DNA of 64,000 nt, from positions 15,890,698 through 15,954,697 of the forward strand of contig CM037860.1 in the NCBI GenBank assembly GCA_021292105.1, in the 5' to 3' direction. The stretch is from Anadara kagoshimensis (taxonomy: Eukaryota; Mollusca; Bivalvia; Arcoida; Arcidae). Below the pieces are notes generated by a model. That model was not told the origin of the DNA, made no database searches, and was given only the letters and a program-made list of their open reading frames with translations. Numbering within the stretch: the stretch's first letter is position 1; each line of letters begins with the position of its first letter. A program made the position numbers and the translations under genes. Below are positions 21,301 to 35,400 of this stretch, one piece after another.

Positions 21301-23434
21301 TTCTTACAGCTCTAGTATGGGCAGGATATGAAAATCATCTCAGGAAATGTAATAAATGGTAAATGTTTCTTTTTAGGCTTGGAAGAGATGGGTAACACAG
21401 ATCCTGTCAGCTCTTAGGTAAGTTTATTTATCTTCAGAATGAACAGTTTTCCCCTTTGAACCTAGCATTATGTACACCATGTCTACACTGTCCCTGGACA
21501 TCTCCATTCGACACTCACTTTACACAGCTACTCTCACCTGTTTTGATTTTCTATCTATCATCTGCTCTTTCTACTTCTACAGTCTTGTCACTATGCCTTT
21601 GTTTCCACAAATTAAGAATTACTTGCAGCTGAATTTCTAAAATTTGTGAAAATACCAGTATAGTCCTTTTTAAAGTATTTTTTCTCAAATTTCCTAAAGT
21701 AGGTTACTTTTTGAAGGAATTTCTCAGAAATTAATCATTGGCAATTGTAGTTACCTGGAATGGAAACATAGCATGCTGTTTTTGGTCTTAAACATCATAA
21801 AGAAAAGAGTTGGTTGAAGTTTCTTTTGTGCCTTTTGAATTTAATCATTTGCTTCTCTCCAATTACAAAAAAAATTGCCATGATACTCTAAAAAGATCGA
21901 TATGTTGTTTCCAAAAGGTGATGTTGAGAGTTTTAATTAAAAACATTGCCCTCAAAAGTAGAATGTACAAAGCAACTTACAATATGCGTTGTGTTAAATA
22001 ATGGTGAAAGTTTTGTTAACTTTTTTGTTGGAATAGATCCACATTTCTCTTTACAGGGTTTGTTTCATAACCTAGAGCATTGATTGATAAAAAAATAAAT
22101 TTATGAACATATAATCTTCCCTTTCCATTCAGGTGTAATATGAATCTAATACTTGTTTATTTCAGCTATTTACATTCCTGTGATCCCCCAATTATCCATG
22201 GAAACCTTACCTGTGATACTGTATTTATACAGCATAATGGCTTAATTAAAATAGGCTCAGGTAAATATTATATTAGTGTGACAAGGGAGATAATTCTGGT
22301 TATCTCCAAAACCTTATCTGTGATACTGTATTTATACAGCATAATGGCTTAATTAAAATAGGATCAGGTAAATATAATATAAGTGTGACAAGGGAGATAA
22401 TTCTGATGTTCCTCAACCTTACTTATGATCGTAGAGATTTTGGTGATCCTTGATTATCCACTAAAAACCTTACCAGTGATACTGTATTTACTGTATTTCA
22501 TACTATATTTATACCACAAAATTGCTTACTTAAAATAAGTTCAGGGAAATATTGTTATTGTGGTAAAGGGAGATAATTCTTGTGATCCCCCAATTTCCGA
22601 CAGAAACCTCATATATAATGTTTTTATACAGCACAACAGTTTAATTAAAACAGGTTCAGGTAAATATAAAATATATTTCTAATTTTTACATTTCTGTGGC
22701 ACCCTGATAATCCTCTCGAAATTTAGATAAACTATTTGGGATTATTTTATACTCAAAGTTTCCACCTATGCATTGCTTTGGTTTAAATTTTAGGTAAATT
22801 TGTAGCTTTAGAACATGAAATCAGTGGTAGGAAATCAGTAGCTATACTTTTAATAATGCTATCATTATTATATATTACAGTTGCACCAGATGCTATGCAT
22901 CATGTTAAGACATATAGAGAAGATATTAAGAATATGCATTGTGTAGCTCCAGAATATGGAGGTAAGTCAACAATACAGTAGTCTATTTGTAATTTACTGG
23001 GTTTTCTTAGCCAAGTACATTATTCTTTAATTGCAATTTTATTTTTCAGCTTTAACCTTCAAAAATATTCACATTTTCATTTTCCAAATATTTTTTAATT
23101 GGCTTATTCTGCAAGCATTTTATTTTTATGATGTTCATATTTATAAGTTTTTAAAATTAATTGCTCAGAACTACAGTCTAGTCTATTGTTTAATGTATTA
23201 TAGAGTCAGTCAGTGTATAGCATTGTCATCTTCATACTTCTGACAATCTTGATGTACATGTAAGTGAAATAGGGTTTTAATTTGGCCCCAGAAGAACCAA
23301 TGATTTCTTTGGATATTCCATGAAATGTTAAAATGTAGAATTAATTGAAATTCTGTATGCATTAAAATATATGTAAATTAATTCAAAATGCACAAATCTT
23401 TTAAGTTACATACACATGTAAGTGTAAAATGCAG

Positions 23435-23487
<53 letters not shown>

Positions 23488-26400
23488 GAAATGCACATTA
23501 GCAAAAATGCATATTACATTGTATAAATAGTATAAAATAAAACAGTGTTATGTATATGTAAACAAACTAGGTCATAAATATGCATCATCAGTCGGCGCTC
23601 TGGGCCATGATCATGTGAAACCATCAGGTAAGGGAACCTGTCTACCTGTGATGTTTACCCATCATGCCATTCTTCTGTGTTGGTGTTAATATTTGCTGCA
23701 TCATAGTCGTCATAGAGATTAAGTGTTACTTGTAATATATATAACTTCAGGATACAAAAAACTTCACAGATTTTTTTTGTCTCAAACTAAAAAAGTTTTT
23801 TCCTTTATTTTTAGTGTTCATTTATGAATCCATAAAAGCTATATAGATCAGTCTTGCACCAAAACAATTGTGGATTTTACATTTAAGAAGTAATCATTGT
23901 TTCAGTACAAAATCTATATTTAATGGGATATTTTCTTGTTTGTCTCAACTTATTATCATATTGTTTTGGTAATAAAATGAATGCAAGAATCTTGGAAATT
24001 AAGCTTCTCATTTTATTTAATAATTTGAAGAGATATGATTCAGTTTTAATTTTTGATACATGTGCATTTTTGTGGTTCATAACAATAGCTAAGGAAATGA
24101 AATAAAAGGCACTGCTGATTTTATTGTGTGGTCAACATCAATTTGTAATTTTGAAGCATACGGCATTTTGGGACATTCCAAAAAAATGCAAATAAATAAT
24201 GTTAGATTTAAATATCTGCTTTTCATTTTACTGCTTGTGAATTTATTATACATACATTTCTGAAAGAAAATTCCCCAACTAACAGCCATGTATTTGAAAA
24301 AAAAAGTGAATAACACCGGTTTAACATATTTATATTCAAAAGAAAGGAAAAATATATATCAAAAATTTACATTTTACAAAACACAGATTTTCTGAATATC
24401 TTGAAAGTTATATTAGCATGAACAAGTTATTGTTGTCATAGTAGAAAAAAAACTTATACATGTGTATATATCTTTCTATCGTGTTGTAATTTTAAATTTT
24501 TTAATTCTTTATCATTCTGTTTCACTTTTTGTAATTTATTGTTTTTTCTTAGATTTTTTACTCTTTTTTATATGTATATATAGTAGTAAGTTTATGTACT
24601 AGTTAAGGACTTTATAATTTAAAGTTTGAACATAAATACACATTGTTTTTGGTGCTTGATCCTGATTTCTCTTTATTTATATGCAGTAGTCAATCTCTTA
24701 TGTGGTTTTAGCCTTTCTACAATTGAACTGTGATTTTGTTTGCGGAAAATTTCTCTTATAAAGATAGATTTCCTTGGAAAAATTGGGTAATATTATTCAA
24801 AACTTTTAAAAAAATCTTAAACTGAGATGGATTGAGAAAATGCCTGTAAAACTCATTTTTGAAAATGATCAGATATCTTAATTAATGACAGATTTGTGTG
24901 TGTTATGTATACTGCTAAATTTCCTGAATTCAGGCAGAGACAAACTTATTTGCCAATTTTACAGGCTGACAATAATGTCACTGAGTGTGTACTGGTAATC
25001 AATCCCTTATGTGATTGATCAATCTTTCTACATTTTAATGGCCTTCTAATCCTGTAAAGAGGTACATCATAAGTTATACAGGGTTTTGGCAGGTTACACA
25101 GCCCCATGTACCTGTCAAAGATTTATGTACCCTGAGCTGCAGGCGAATGTTATATTCATCTTTGACGGGGTACATGGGGCTGTGTAACCTGCCAAAACCC
25201 TGTATAACGTTTTTGTCACCCTTCAAAGCAGTACTACTTTGATCATCTTAACTTCCATTTTGCATTTTGTGTGACTTGACTACGTTGTTGCCATGTTTGT
25301 TTACCATAACTAAACGTCTGCAATATAAGAGTTACTTCCCTTTTACCGCTAAACATCATGTGCATTTATGTACCTGGTAGATTTCCGAACATAGTTATAT
25401 GTATCCTGGCAAGTTAACCAATCGCTATGCGAGAAATTTCTTTGAAGGGTGACAATAGTTGATAATTTCTTTAACTTGCCTTGCTATGCAATCATCCATT
25501 TTCTTATTATGCAAATTGTGTGAAAAGTTTTCAGTTAATGTTTTTTAATATAGTGTTTTCAATCCACAATTTTTTGTTTATGTACCTGGTATGTTTAAAG
25601 TGGCATCTCATGGGTGTGGAGAACAGTTGGGTGGGAGAAACTTGTGATGGGGCCTTATAAGAAAAGACTACTGTATATATTTATAAAACAGTTAATCTCT
25701 TATTGCTCATTGAAATATTTAACCGAGATTTGTATCATTTGAATTGTATTTTCAAAATTTTCTTAACCAATCATCAAACAAGGCTTGAATAATCCATTGG
25801 TCCCAGGTCTACAACCACTGAAATTTTAAGCTCACCTGATCGCTTTAGGAGTCAGATAAGCTATTATAATGGTTAATCATTCTCTGTTGTCTGTCTTGTG
25901 TTATGCATAAACTTTTTTATTTTTTAACTTCATTCAAACTGCTTGAGCAAATTTGATGGAGAGCAGTTTTATAGTCACACTTGAGTAAAGAAATTTCAGA
26001 CTTGCTCAAATGAAATTTTATTTACTCTTGGGGCTCCACAAAGGGAACAAGAACAAAAATACTAGAAAAAGCTTTTTTATAGGGACTTGCAAATGGGGTC
26101 CTATGAATGATTTAAAAATCATATTTGAGTGTTATAAATGAGCCAGACCTAAGATATCATTGAAGTGCCGGTAGTTAATTTCACAGATTATGGTTGTTGG
26201 CAATATTCTGCAAATTAGTTGATGGACCCCTATAAAATTATCAATAGTTTTTGCTAGGATAATAAAACAACTAGAATTTAGATATTTAGGATGAACTTTG
26301 GGGAAAAGTAATAATTAATTTGTACAAATGTTTGCTAGGGAGACCTAATTGGGGAACCGTTACATGAGGCTCGATAATTTGCTCAAGAATAACATCTAGT

Positions 26401-29400
26401 AATTATACAAAGCCTGACCTTGGGTATTTGAACAGATTGTCATTTGGACAAGTAGCATATAATATGCATAAATCTTTGCTATGATACCCAAAATCATGTG
26501 AACTATATTGGGGATTCTATGTTTATAAATATTTTGTAATTCTAGGAAAATTCAGGTGAGCAATAAGATTCCACGGGCCTTTTGTTATCTTTGGCATGCT
26601 GCTGATCCTATTGACCAGTAAAGATTTTGAGCAAATTTTCCTGAGAAAAAAAATGGTTTGGATGAAAAACCAACAAATCCTGGACCAGTGGATTTTTGTT
26701 TTGAGCCAGTAGATTTTATATGTTGCTGGCCCAATACCAGTAGGCCAAATATTTATTTTTCAAGCCCTTCATAAAAGCATATATATTGTCATCTGACCTC
26801 ATGGACATTTTAATGTCATTTTTAATGAGTTTCACATTTTGAGTAGCTTGCTGTGTTTGTTTCTTTCAAATTCACATTAGTGAGATTTTAATTACACATA
26901 CTAGTTTTCTCTTATATTTTTAAGTTTTATCACTAAATCTAATATTTCTTTTTATGAACCTATTCAGAAAACTTGATAAGGGCCGTGTATGATCACCCAG
27001 TGAACAGTATGAAGTACACTATAGCATTATTACCTTGAACTTTCCTTAATTAATTTGCAGTGTACCTTGCATAAAATAAAATGTTTGAATGACCTTGACC
27101 TTTTTACATGATATCCCTATTTCTTTCTATAATGCCTTGTATTCTGCTATAAATTAACTTTCCTTAAAGCAAGTTGAAAATTTTAATTCTTTTAGGGGCT
27201 GTGGTATCTGAGTGGTCTATTCTCTGAGTGGCTCTGGTAGCTGAGTGGTCTAAAGGGCATGCTTACAGATCACAGTACCTTCCACGCTGAGGTCCTATTT
27301 CCACTCAGAACATATTCTAGTATGAGAAGGTTGGTCAGTTCGCTTCATGTGGTGTCCACTATCCTTAAGGTGACTTCCTTGATATAAAGGAAAGAACCAT
27401 GACTTCATTACTTCACCCCATTGTAATTAACTTGGTTCAAGATTCTTAAAATGCCATAGATAATATGTTTCTAATATGTTAGTTTTTATTTTTAATGTTA
27501 GCTGAATAAACTTTTGCACTTTCTTTTTCTAATTTATATACGTTTTTCATTTGCAAAAATAATACATGTATAAAATAAAAGTATAAGTAAAATAAATTAA
27601 AAAAGAATTTTAGTTTCAGTCATGTAAGTGAAGCACCTGGTAAATTAATTTTTTGTGTGATATTGAGCAGATAATGAGTGGCTTCTTAATGTGTTTAATA
27701 CAAAAACATTCAAACAGTATCAAAGCATTCTGGAAAAACCATTCTCTTTTCTGCTGAAAATGAAAAAAAAAATGGTAACACATGTAACTGTAAGAAAGAT
27801 ATTGTTATTTTTATAGGCTCCAATGTCACAATCATTTCTTAACTACAGTAAGGTTTTCCTTAACTTAAATCTGGCAAATTTGAAATCTGAATAGTTTTGT
27901 TAGTTTTAAAGATATTCGTTAAGTTAAGGTGTCATTTTAGAGATCAAGCTAAGCTGATACATCTTCTATATTGTAATTTTGTGTAAACTTTCTATTTGAA
28001 GTACTATAAACTACAACAAAAAGTTGTCAGATTTAAGTTAAGGAAAATCTTAGTTACGGATTGATTGTGAAACAGGACCCAATACTTTCACTACATCTTA
28101 TGTTTAAAAAAGCAAGACCTTACCATTTCATCTTGATTTTGGTGGCAGGGTGATAACTTGCTATATGCTTGCTAGAAACGAGACAGAGCTACGATTTTTA
28201 TGCATATAGCTACAGAATTTATAATTATTAATCATTTTTCATCTATTTAGCATTTTATTGCAGTAACCAATCATGTATTTATCTATCCATTTCCAATGTA
28301 TTAGTATGTCAAAATTTCTCCCTCCACCCCGGAGATATTCTGATATCTTATGGGTTATCTTATATAAATGGCATGTATGTCACTAGCTGCTAAGACTCTT
28401 CTGCAAAAAGAAATTTAAATTGTGTTCCGGTAATTCGCTCCTGAGAATAAAAAAAAAAATGAAATAAAATAAATAAATAAATGTAAAAACTTGTTTCAAT
28501 GATATGTAAAGGTATCACATTAATTTTAGCATTGCATTACAAGAAATTGAAAAAAAAAAAAAATAATAATGTGTTTTGCTGCTGTACCACATGATGCCCC
28601 TAATGTTTGTTTGGAATCATATCAGTTCACATTATCCTGTAAAAACAATGTTATTGTGGGAATTTGTGACACAAATATTTTCCAAAATGTTCCGCATAAA
28701 CCTTTTAGGGGTGTTGGATTACCTAGTACAGCAACAGACCCCATTGACATATTGTACATATTTGGGTGAAAATTTGGTCATGTACTGTAAATTTATCAGT
28801 CCAAAATATTTCACGTATTTGGTGATGACATCAGCAAATGGTTTGTTCAGGATTATGTTGATGATGTTATATTATGTCCCTGGTCACAATCTTTAGAAAG
28901 TCGGAGGAAATAGATTTTACCTCATAGACATCTACAGCCCAACCTGCCTTAAAGGCCACCTCTATATAAGGGTTGCCTGCTCATTTAAAGGCTAGTAGAA
29001 CTGTATCTCAATTGTTCTTTATTCATATTATTTGAATCTGTATATAAAGGCCACTTGCCAATAAATACCACTTTTACTGGTTCCCTTGGGTGGCCTTTAT
29101 AGACAGGTTTGACTGTACATATAAACCTTTCCTGATCTAAGTGGGAACCTTTGCAGTTTATGTCTAGGTTAAAATTAGTCAAATCAAGGACTAAGTTCAC
29201 ATCACTACTTCAAATAAGTTTTTGTAAAGTTTTCATTTGATTAATTTAGAGATAACAACAAGATTTGTTCATGATAATAACTTTATATTTCACCAGATTG
29301 AAAGCTGGTAGATCTAAAATAGTGAAAATGTTATAATTATAAAGTACACTTTGCTATAAAGTCCACCTGTGATTGGTCTGAAGCATCTGTAAGTATTTCC

Positions 29401-32400
29401 ATTTTCATTCCATGTTTGTTTTTTATTTCAGAATTTTTCACAACAGCTATAGATATTTATTCCTTTGGGATGTGTGCATTAGAGGTATGTTACAGTATAT
29501 GGTCATCATAGAGTACAGTATGTCTTCAGTGTGTTGATTGAATGAACGTTGTTTTACATCCCAGTAGAAAACATTTCACGTATATCGAGACATCACCATC
29601 TACAGGTTAAGTGACACATATTTTGACCTAATATGCAATGCACCCAAGTCAATTTGTATTTAGAGTTCTATAATGTGCAATGCCTACTGTGACACAGGGG
29701 ATCAGTGTTTAAGGTCTCTACCAAAGGACCCCTAATTTGGGTTTCACCAGCTTACCACATGGTACCCTATAATGTTTGAATATCCACATCATTCTGGGAA
29801 TTTTTATATAACTATTTAAGTCTGTTTTATATTCCATTCCACACAAATATTATTTGGTACCCAAAGTAAAAACAAAGTAGAGGGCACATGTACTCTGTAA
29901 AGTCAGTTCAGACGTTATGTTCATGTGATAGTTTTTTAATTGCATGTATAACCTAAATATTATGACTACCTAAAAAGAGCATTATTGCTAATTTGTCTTG
30001 GTTTTCTCTGTATGTCCCTAGTTGGGCAGATGGATCAAATTTTGTTTATACCAACCAGATCCAGCATACAAGATGGTCGCCATTACTATAAAAGTCAAAA
30101 CATATATAATCCAAGATGGCTGCCATTACTATAAAAAGACACAAACAAGAAAAAGTTGGTTACACATTTATAACAATAACACTTGTAATTTTGATCAGAT
30201 TTGATGATGTTTATTATTGAAATATTGTGATTACGTTTGACATTTACAAAACTTGAGCATCATTAATTGTATATTGCTATTTGATTGGTTGATGGTTTTC
30301 AGATAACTATTGTAATTTTGACTAGATTTTGTTATTATCTAAGTAGTTTTATCATGGTTTGCAATACAATAGACCAATTGCCAGTTTTGCGAAGGTTGGC
30401 TTTATCCATATTGCATTTTACAATTGCAAGTGTTGACAAATGCTCTTCTTATAAAAGAGCCCCCTTGAACAGCTGTTTCTTGACAATTTGAATGGTCACA
30501 ACCATTTGTTTGGGAAGTAGTTTTTATCTGGTCTGTCAGTTACAAAACAGATAATTTACTAGTAATTTATAGTGAGCATGAACTACATATCAACATTGTA
30601 ATATTATTTTCAAATTTTCAAGATGGCTGCCCTTGGTATCCAAGGTAATGGTGGTGAAGGCAGCAGTCATATTAGTGCTGAATCCATTAAAAGTACATTG
30701 GAAGGTCTTGAAAATCCTCTACAACGGGTATGTAATTCTCTGTATATATCAAAGTATTCATTTTAAACCTTGCATTCCAATAAAATTTGATTAATACTGG
30801 ATGGGATAAATTTAGGACACATTTAGTCTAACTCTTTAATCATAATCTTTACATTTAAATTTAGCCACACCAATCTTTCATAACAAGTTTGATGTTGTTT
30901 TGTTACAAAGAAAACTTAACACTATTCCCAGGTTACATGTTTTTTGATATTTTTTTGGTTGGTTTAATTGTTAATAGCTTAAAACATACCCTTGGTCATA
31001 GTTTATATCTGGAATAGTAAAAAATTACAAAATATAAAATGTCATTCAAAAAATTAATAAAAAATACAAATTGTCATCTGAAGGACAGCCCTTAATTAGC
31101 TTGGTACTGATATTCATTTATATTGTCTCTTTCCAAAGAACTCTGACAAAAGAAATAATAATGATAAGTATTGAACAGATATTACATTCCCATGTATGTT
31201 GGTGTTAATTGTGTTTTTATGAATTTCTCTAGGATTTCATAGGAAAATGTATCCAAAGTGACCCAAAACTACGACCAACAGCTAGAGAGCTATTATTCCA
31301 CGGTGTACTGTTTGAGGTTCACTCACTACAACTTCTCTCTGCACATACATTCATCAATAGTCTGTGTAAGTACCCTGTGTGTTGTCCATGTTTCATTTAA
31401 GTTGATACTAGTTTGCCCTTAAAATCTGTTCAAGTCTATAATAATAGTCTTATCAGGCTTGTGAAAACTTTCCCAAGTCTATAGGCTTATCAGGCTGGTG
31501 AAAACTTTCCCAAGTCTATAGGCTTATCAGGCTGGTAAAAACTTTCCCAAGTCTATAGGCTTATCAGGCTGGTGAAAACTTTCCCAAGTCTATAGGCTTA
31601 TCAGGCTGGTGAAAACTTTCCCAAGTCTATAGGCTTATCAGGCTGGTAAAAACTTTCCCAAGTCTATAGGCTTATCAGGCTGGTAAAAACTTTCCCAAGT
31701 CTATAGGCTTATCAGGCTGGTGAAAACTTTCCCAAGTCTATAGGCTTATCAGGCTGGTGAAAACTTTCCCAAGTCTATAGGCTTATCAGGCTGGTGAAAA
31801 CTTTCCCAAGTCTATAGTCTTATCAGGCTGGTGAAAACTTTCCCAAGTCTAGGCTTATCAGCTGGTGAAAACTTTCCCAAGTCTATAGGCTTATCAGGCT
31901 GGTGAAAACTGTCAAGTCTATAGGCTTATCAGACTGGTGAAAACTTTCCCAAGTCTATAGGCTTATCAGGCTGGTGAAAACTTTCCCAAGTCTATAGGCT
32001 TATCAGGCTGGTGAAAACTGTCAAGTCTATAGGCTTATCAGACTGGTGAAAACTTTCCCAAGTCTATAGGCTTATCAGACTGGTGAAAACTTTCCCAAGT
32101 CTATAGGCTTATCAGGCTGGTGAAACTGTCAAGTCTATAGGCTTATCAGACTGGTGAAAACTTCCAAGTCTATAGTCTTATCAGGCTGGTGAAAACTTTC
32201 CCAAGTCTATAGGCTTATCAGGCTGGTGAAAACTTTCCCAAGTCTATAGGCTTATCATGTTGGTGAAAACTGTCAAGTCTATAGGCTTATCAGGCTGGTG
32301 AAAACTTTCCCAAGTCTATAGGCTTATCAGGCTGGTGAAAACTTTCCCAAGTCTATAGGCTTATCAGGCTGGTGAAAACTTTCCCAAGTCTATAGGCTTA

Positions 32401-35400
32401 TCAGGGAGCTGCATAATATCTTGATTTCATTAACTTGAAGCAACTGAGAGCACAATACTCCCCTTGAATGGGGTGTAAGTCCATAACAATGTTAAGTTTA
32501 CCACAACATATTTGCCAGTAATCAGGTAAACTGGACCAGTGTGAAATTAAATGCCTTGCTTAAGAACACACTACATAACTCAGCAGGAGTTTAAATTCAT
32601 AACACTTAAAAATAGATCATGACTGGGATTTTTTTCTCTCCAAGCACTTGCTGTTTAGAAATGAAAATCACAGGGGTCCTTCAGAAGAGACCTTAAAACT
32701 GATACCCTGTTCCATGGTTAAAAAATTTCCCAGCACTGAAATATATGTTCTTTAAATTTCATAATTTTTTTTTTCCATATTAGCCAATCTTCCAGAAAAC
32801 ATGACAGATGAAGCTGTAATGAAGAAGAAAGAACCAAACAATGTAGTTGCAGAAATAATATATAGAAATAAACCTGGAGAACCTGTACAATGGAAGTAAG
32901 TCCTACTTATACTTCTTATTGTCTCCTTTCAGTCCTACCAGATGAAAAAAAAAAGAATTTCTATTTTTATCTAAGCTTAGACTGGGGAATTTATCTGAAC
33001 AGTTGAATCTTTTTAACTTAAACTGGGATATCTCATATTATTGTTTTAGGTCTGAGAATACAAAAATAATTAAGATTATGTTTAACCAGAACTAAAAAAT
33101 TTCACTGAAATTAAGATAAACTACTGTTGGCAAATTGGTCTATGCATCATCGTTACTATTATTATTTATCTTGAACTGACCTGATAGCTTTCATAATCCT
33201 TTGCTAAGTACCTGTTACTTTAAAAGTTAATTTGATTACCCCTATGCTTACCATGATTGCTGGCAACTTAATCTCTGTTTTTTCAACCATAATCTTAGGG
33301 TTTTTATAATACCCAAGAGAGAAAAATACAAATTTTTTCTAGTTTGACAAACTGTATGAGTACCTCCTCGCCCTTTTGATTTAGATTGCAATTCACAACT
33401 ATCTTTAACCCAAAATTGGATAATTTGAACTATTTTCGTTTTGCTGTGATGTTTAAGATAATATGATTCAACCATACATGTATATCTGATATCAAGACGA
33501 TGAAAATCCCATGCCCAAGTGTTTAGAAATCAAATATTTTATATTTTGTTTGAAGATTCTTCAGTGTAATGCTTAAATATTTATTGTTGGCAGTGTATTG
33601 AATGCATTTAGATAAGAAACCTGATTTATTTTGTTTCACTAACTGCACAACAAATCCTTTACTTCTTGCAGATATTTGGTATGGTCCAAATATCAAACTT
33701 AATGAATCATGTCATTGTATGATTTACGGTGAATTGATAAATTGTACATTGTACTCTTAATGCCAGTGAACTTAATTTTCATAATATTTAACATAAACAA
33801 AAGATATACATTTATCTAAACATGTTTTCATTTTTTTTACAGATTGTCACAGTGTCCCCCACTAGATTTAGAAAAATTCTTAGAAGATGTCAGGTAAAAT
33901 AACATAGTTACATACTTGCCTACCCTTTAGATTTTGGCGCAAGTTGTACAATTTTTATGTTAAAATTACGACCATGTGATTATCGATTAAAACTTAAGAC
34001 TAAAAACAATTCGGTAATTTCCAGAATTTGGAGATGAAACCATTTTTTAGTCTCTGTATATGGTGAAATATCAACTTCCTTCAATATAATTTGAGCGAAA
34101 GGGAATGTGTAAATACTGCCCAAGAGCGCAAGACAGAGATCCAGTGTTGTATATTTGTTTTAAAATGGCTTCTTAATGTCATGGTCATATGATGCATATT
34201 GACATGAATGCTAAGCAATTATGATTACAATTTATAATTTCCTTTTTTCACAGAAATGGTATTCATCCACTGACAGCTTTTGCAATGCCAAGAGCACCAC
34301 CCTCTAGACCAAGAGTTAAAACTCCGGAGGTGGAAGAATCGGAGAAAATAGATGACCCAGAACCAGTAGATGTGGAATCCAGACTAGTCACAAGTATGTC
34401 ATGTCAGGTGAAGAAAATGGAGGAAACCAGCAACAGCTTCCAGATCAATATTTACCTGAAAATGGATGATAAGATGAATCGTCAGTTACAAGCCGAAGTC
34501 ACTGAGACTGACACAGCTACAGCACTCGCACAGGAGCTTGTACATTATGGATTTATCAATGAGGTATATTCTTTTAAAATCAAATGATCATGGGAATGGG
34601 GTAGTATGTGTATGTGAAATTCTTTATTTCTATGGGTTAGTGAATATCATGAAATACCAATGAACATTTTTTATTACCAAGTCCACCATGGGATTATTTT
34701 CAAAGAAACATAACTCCATTAAATTTTTTCTCAATAAAATGGCAAAACCATGGAATTTCAACCCCATGAATATTAATGATCCCATATTGATATTAGATGG
34801 TAAGGATCATGTAAATATACATGTACATACTTATGAAACCATGCCACTGAATACTATTTTGTCATCATGTCTGGTGTCCATTCAAAAATGGGAGTCACAT
34901 GTTTGCAATCAGTGGTTTCAGTATATTAACTACAGAGTGAAGTTATAATGTTTTGAGCTTCAGTCAAAATTGTTTCACTTATCTCAAAGCTGTCTGTTCT
35001 AGGATGGTGGAGAAAATCAGAGTACCTAGTTAAAACCACACCAACCTATGTCAAGCAAACTGACAAACTTTCTGACAGTAGAATTCAAACCTCACTTAAA
35101 TTTAAATACAATGAATTTAAATTATCTTGAGCTGAATGGATCTTGTATGTTCTGTTTGTCATATTCAAACAGATGAATAGAAGATTTCAAGTTGCCCATA
35201 GTATTAAACAAAATATTTTACAGTTTTCAAAAGTTCTACTGTATTTAATGTTTAATGGGATTGTAGAAAAATATACCGGTATCTTGTTTTAACATTTGCC
35301 CAATTTCTGTAAAGCATTTAAAATTTTTAATTTCTTTACAGTCTGACAGAGAAAAAATAGCCAAATTAATTGAAGATAGCTTAAATCTAAATAAGTTGCA

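Larger units (their letters stand above)
23628..29431 (+). other. NRBP intron 8, 5.8 kb
   Basis: AT-rich, no coding sequence. It contains a long hairpin (25073-25208), a 246-bp TIR element (25211-25456), an inverted GCTCACCTGA element (25829-26585), a SINE (27220-27415), MITEs at 27816 and 28932. The stretch 23700-25000 shows nothing recognisable. Confidence 0.65.

Noticed and set aside
30610-30640. YY1-like AAGATGGCTGCC at the exon 10 acceptor as an internal promoter
   Set aside because: The bases are coding (MAALG) and a splice junction; similar motifs near 30100 and 39590 belong to repeats.
31430-32404. Regular repeats that could look like a CRISPR array
   Set aside because: Units are contiguous with no unique spacers, in an intron of an animal gene: a minisatellite.
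34688-34948. 86-codon ORF in NRBP intron 14
   Set aside because: No homology I know, no splice sites that fit, composition like the rest of the intron.
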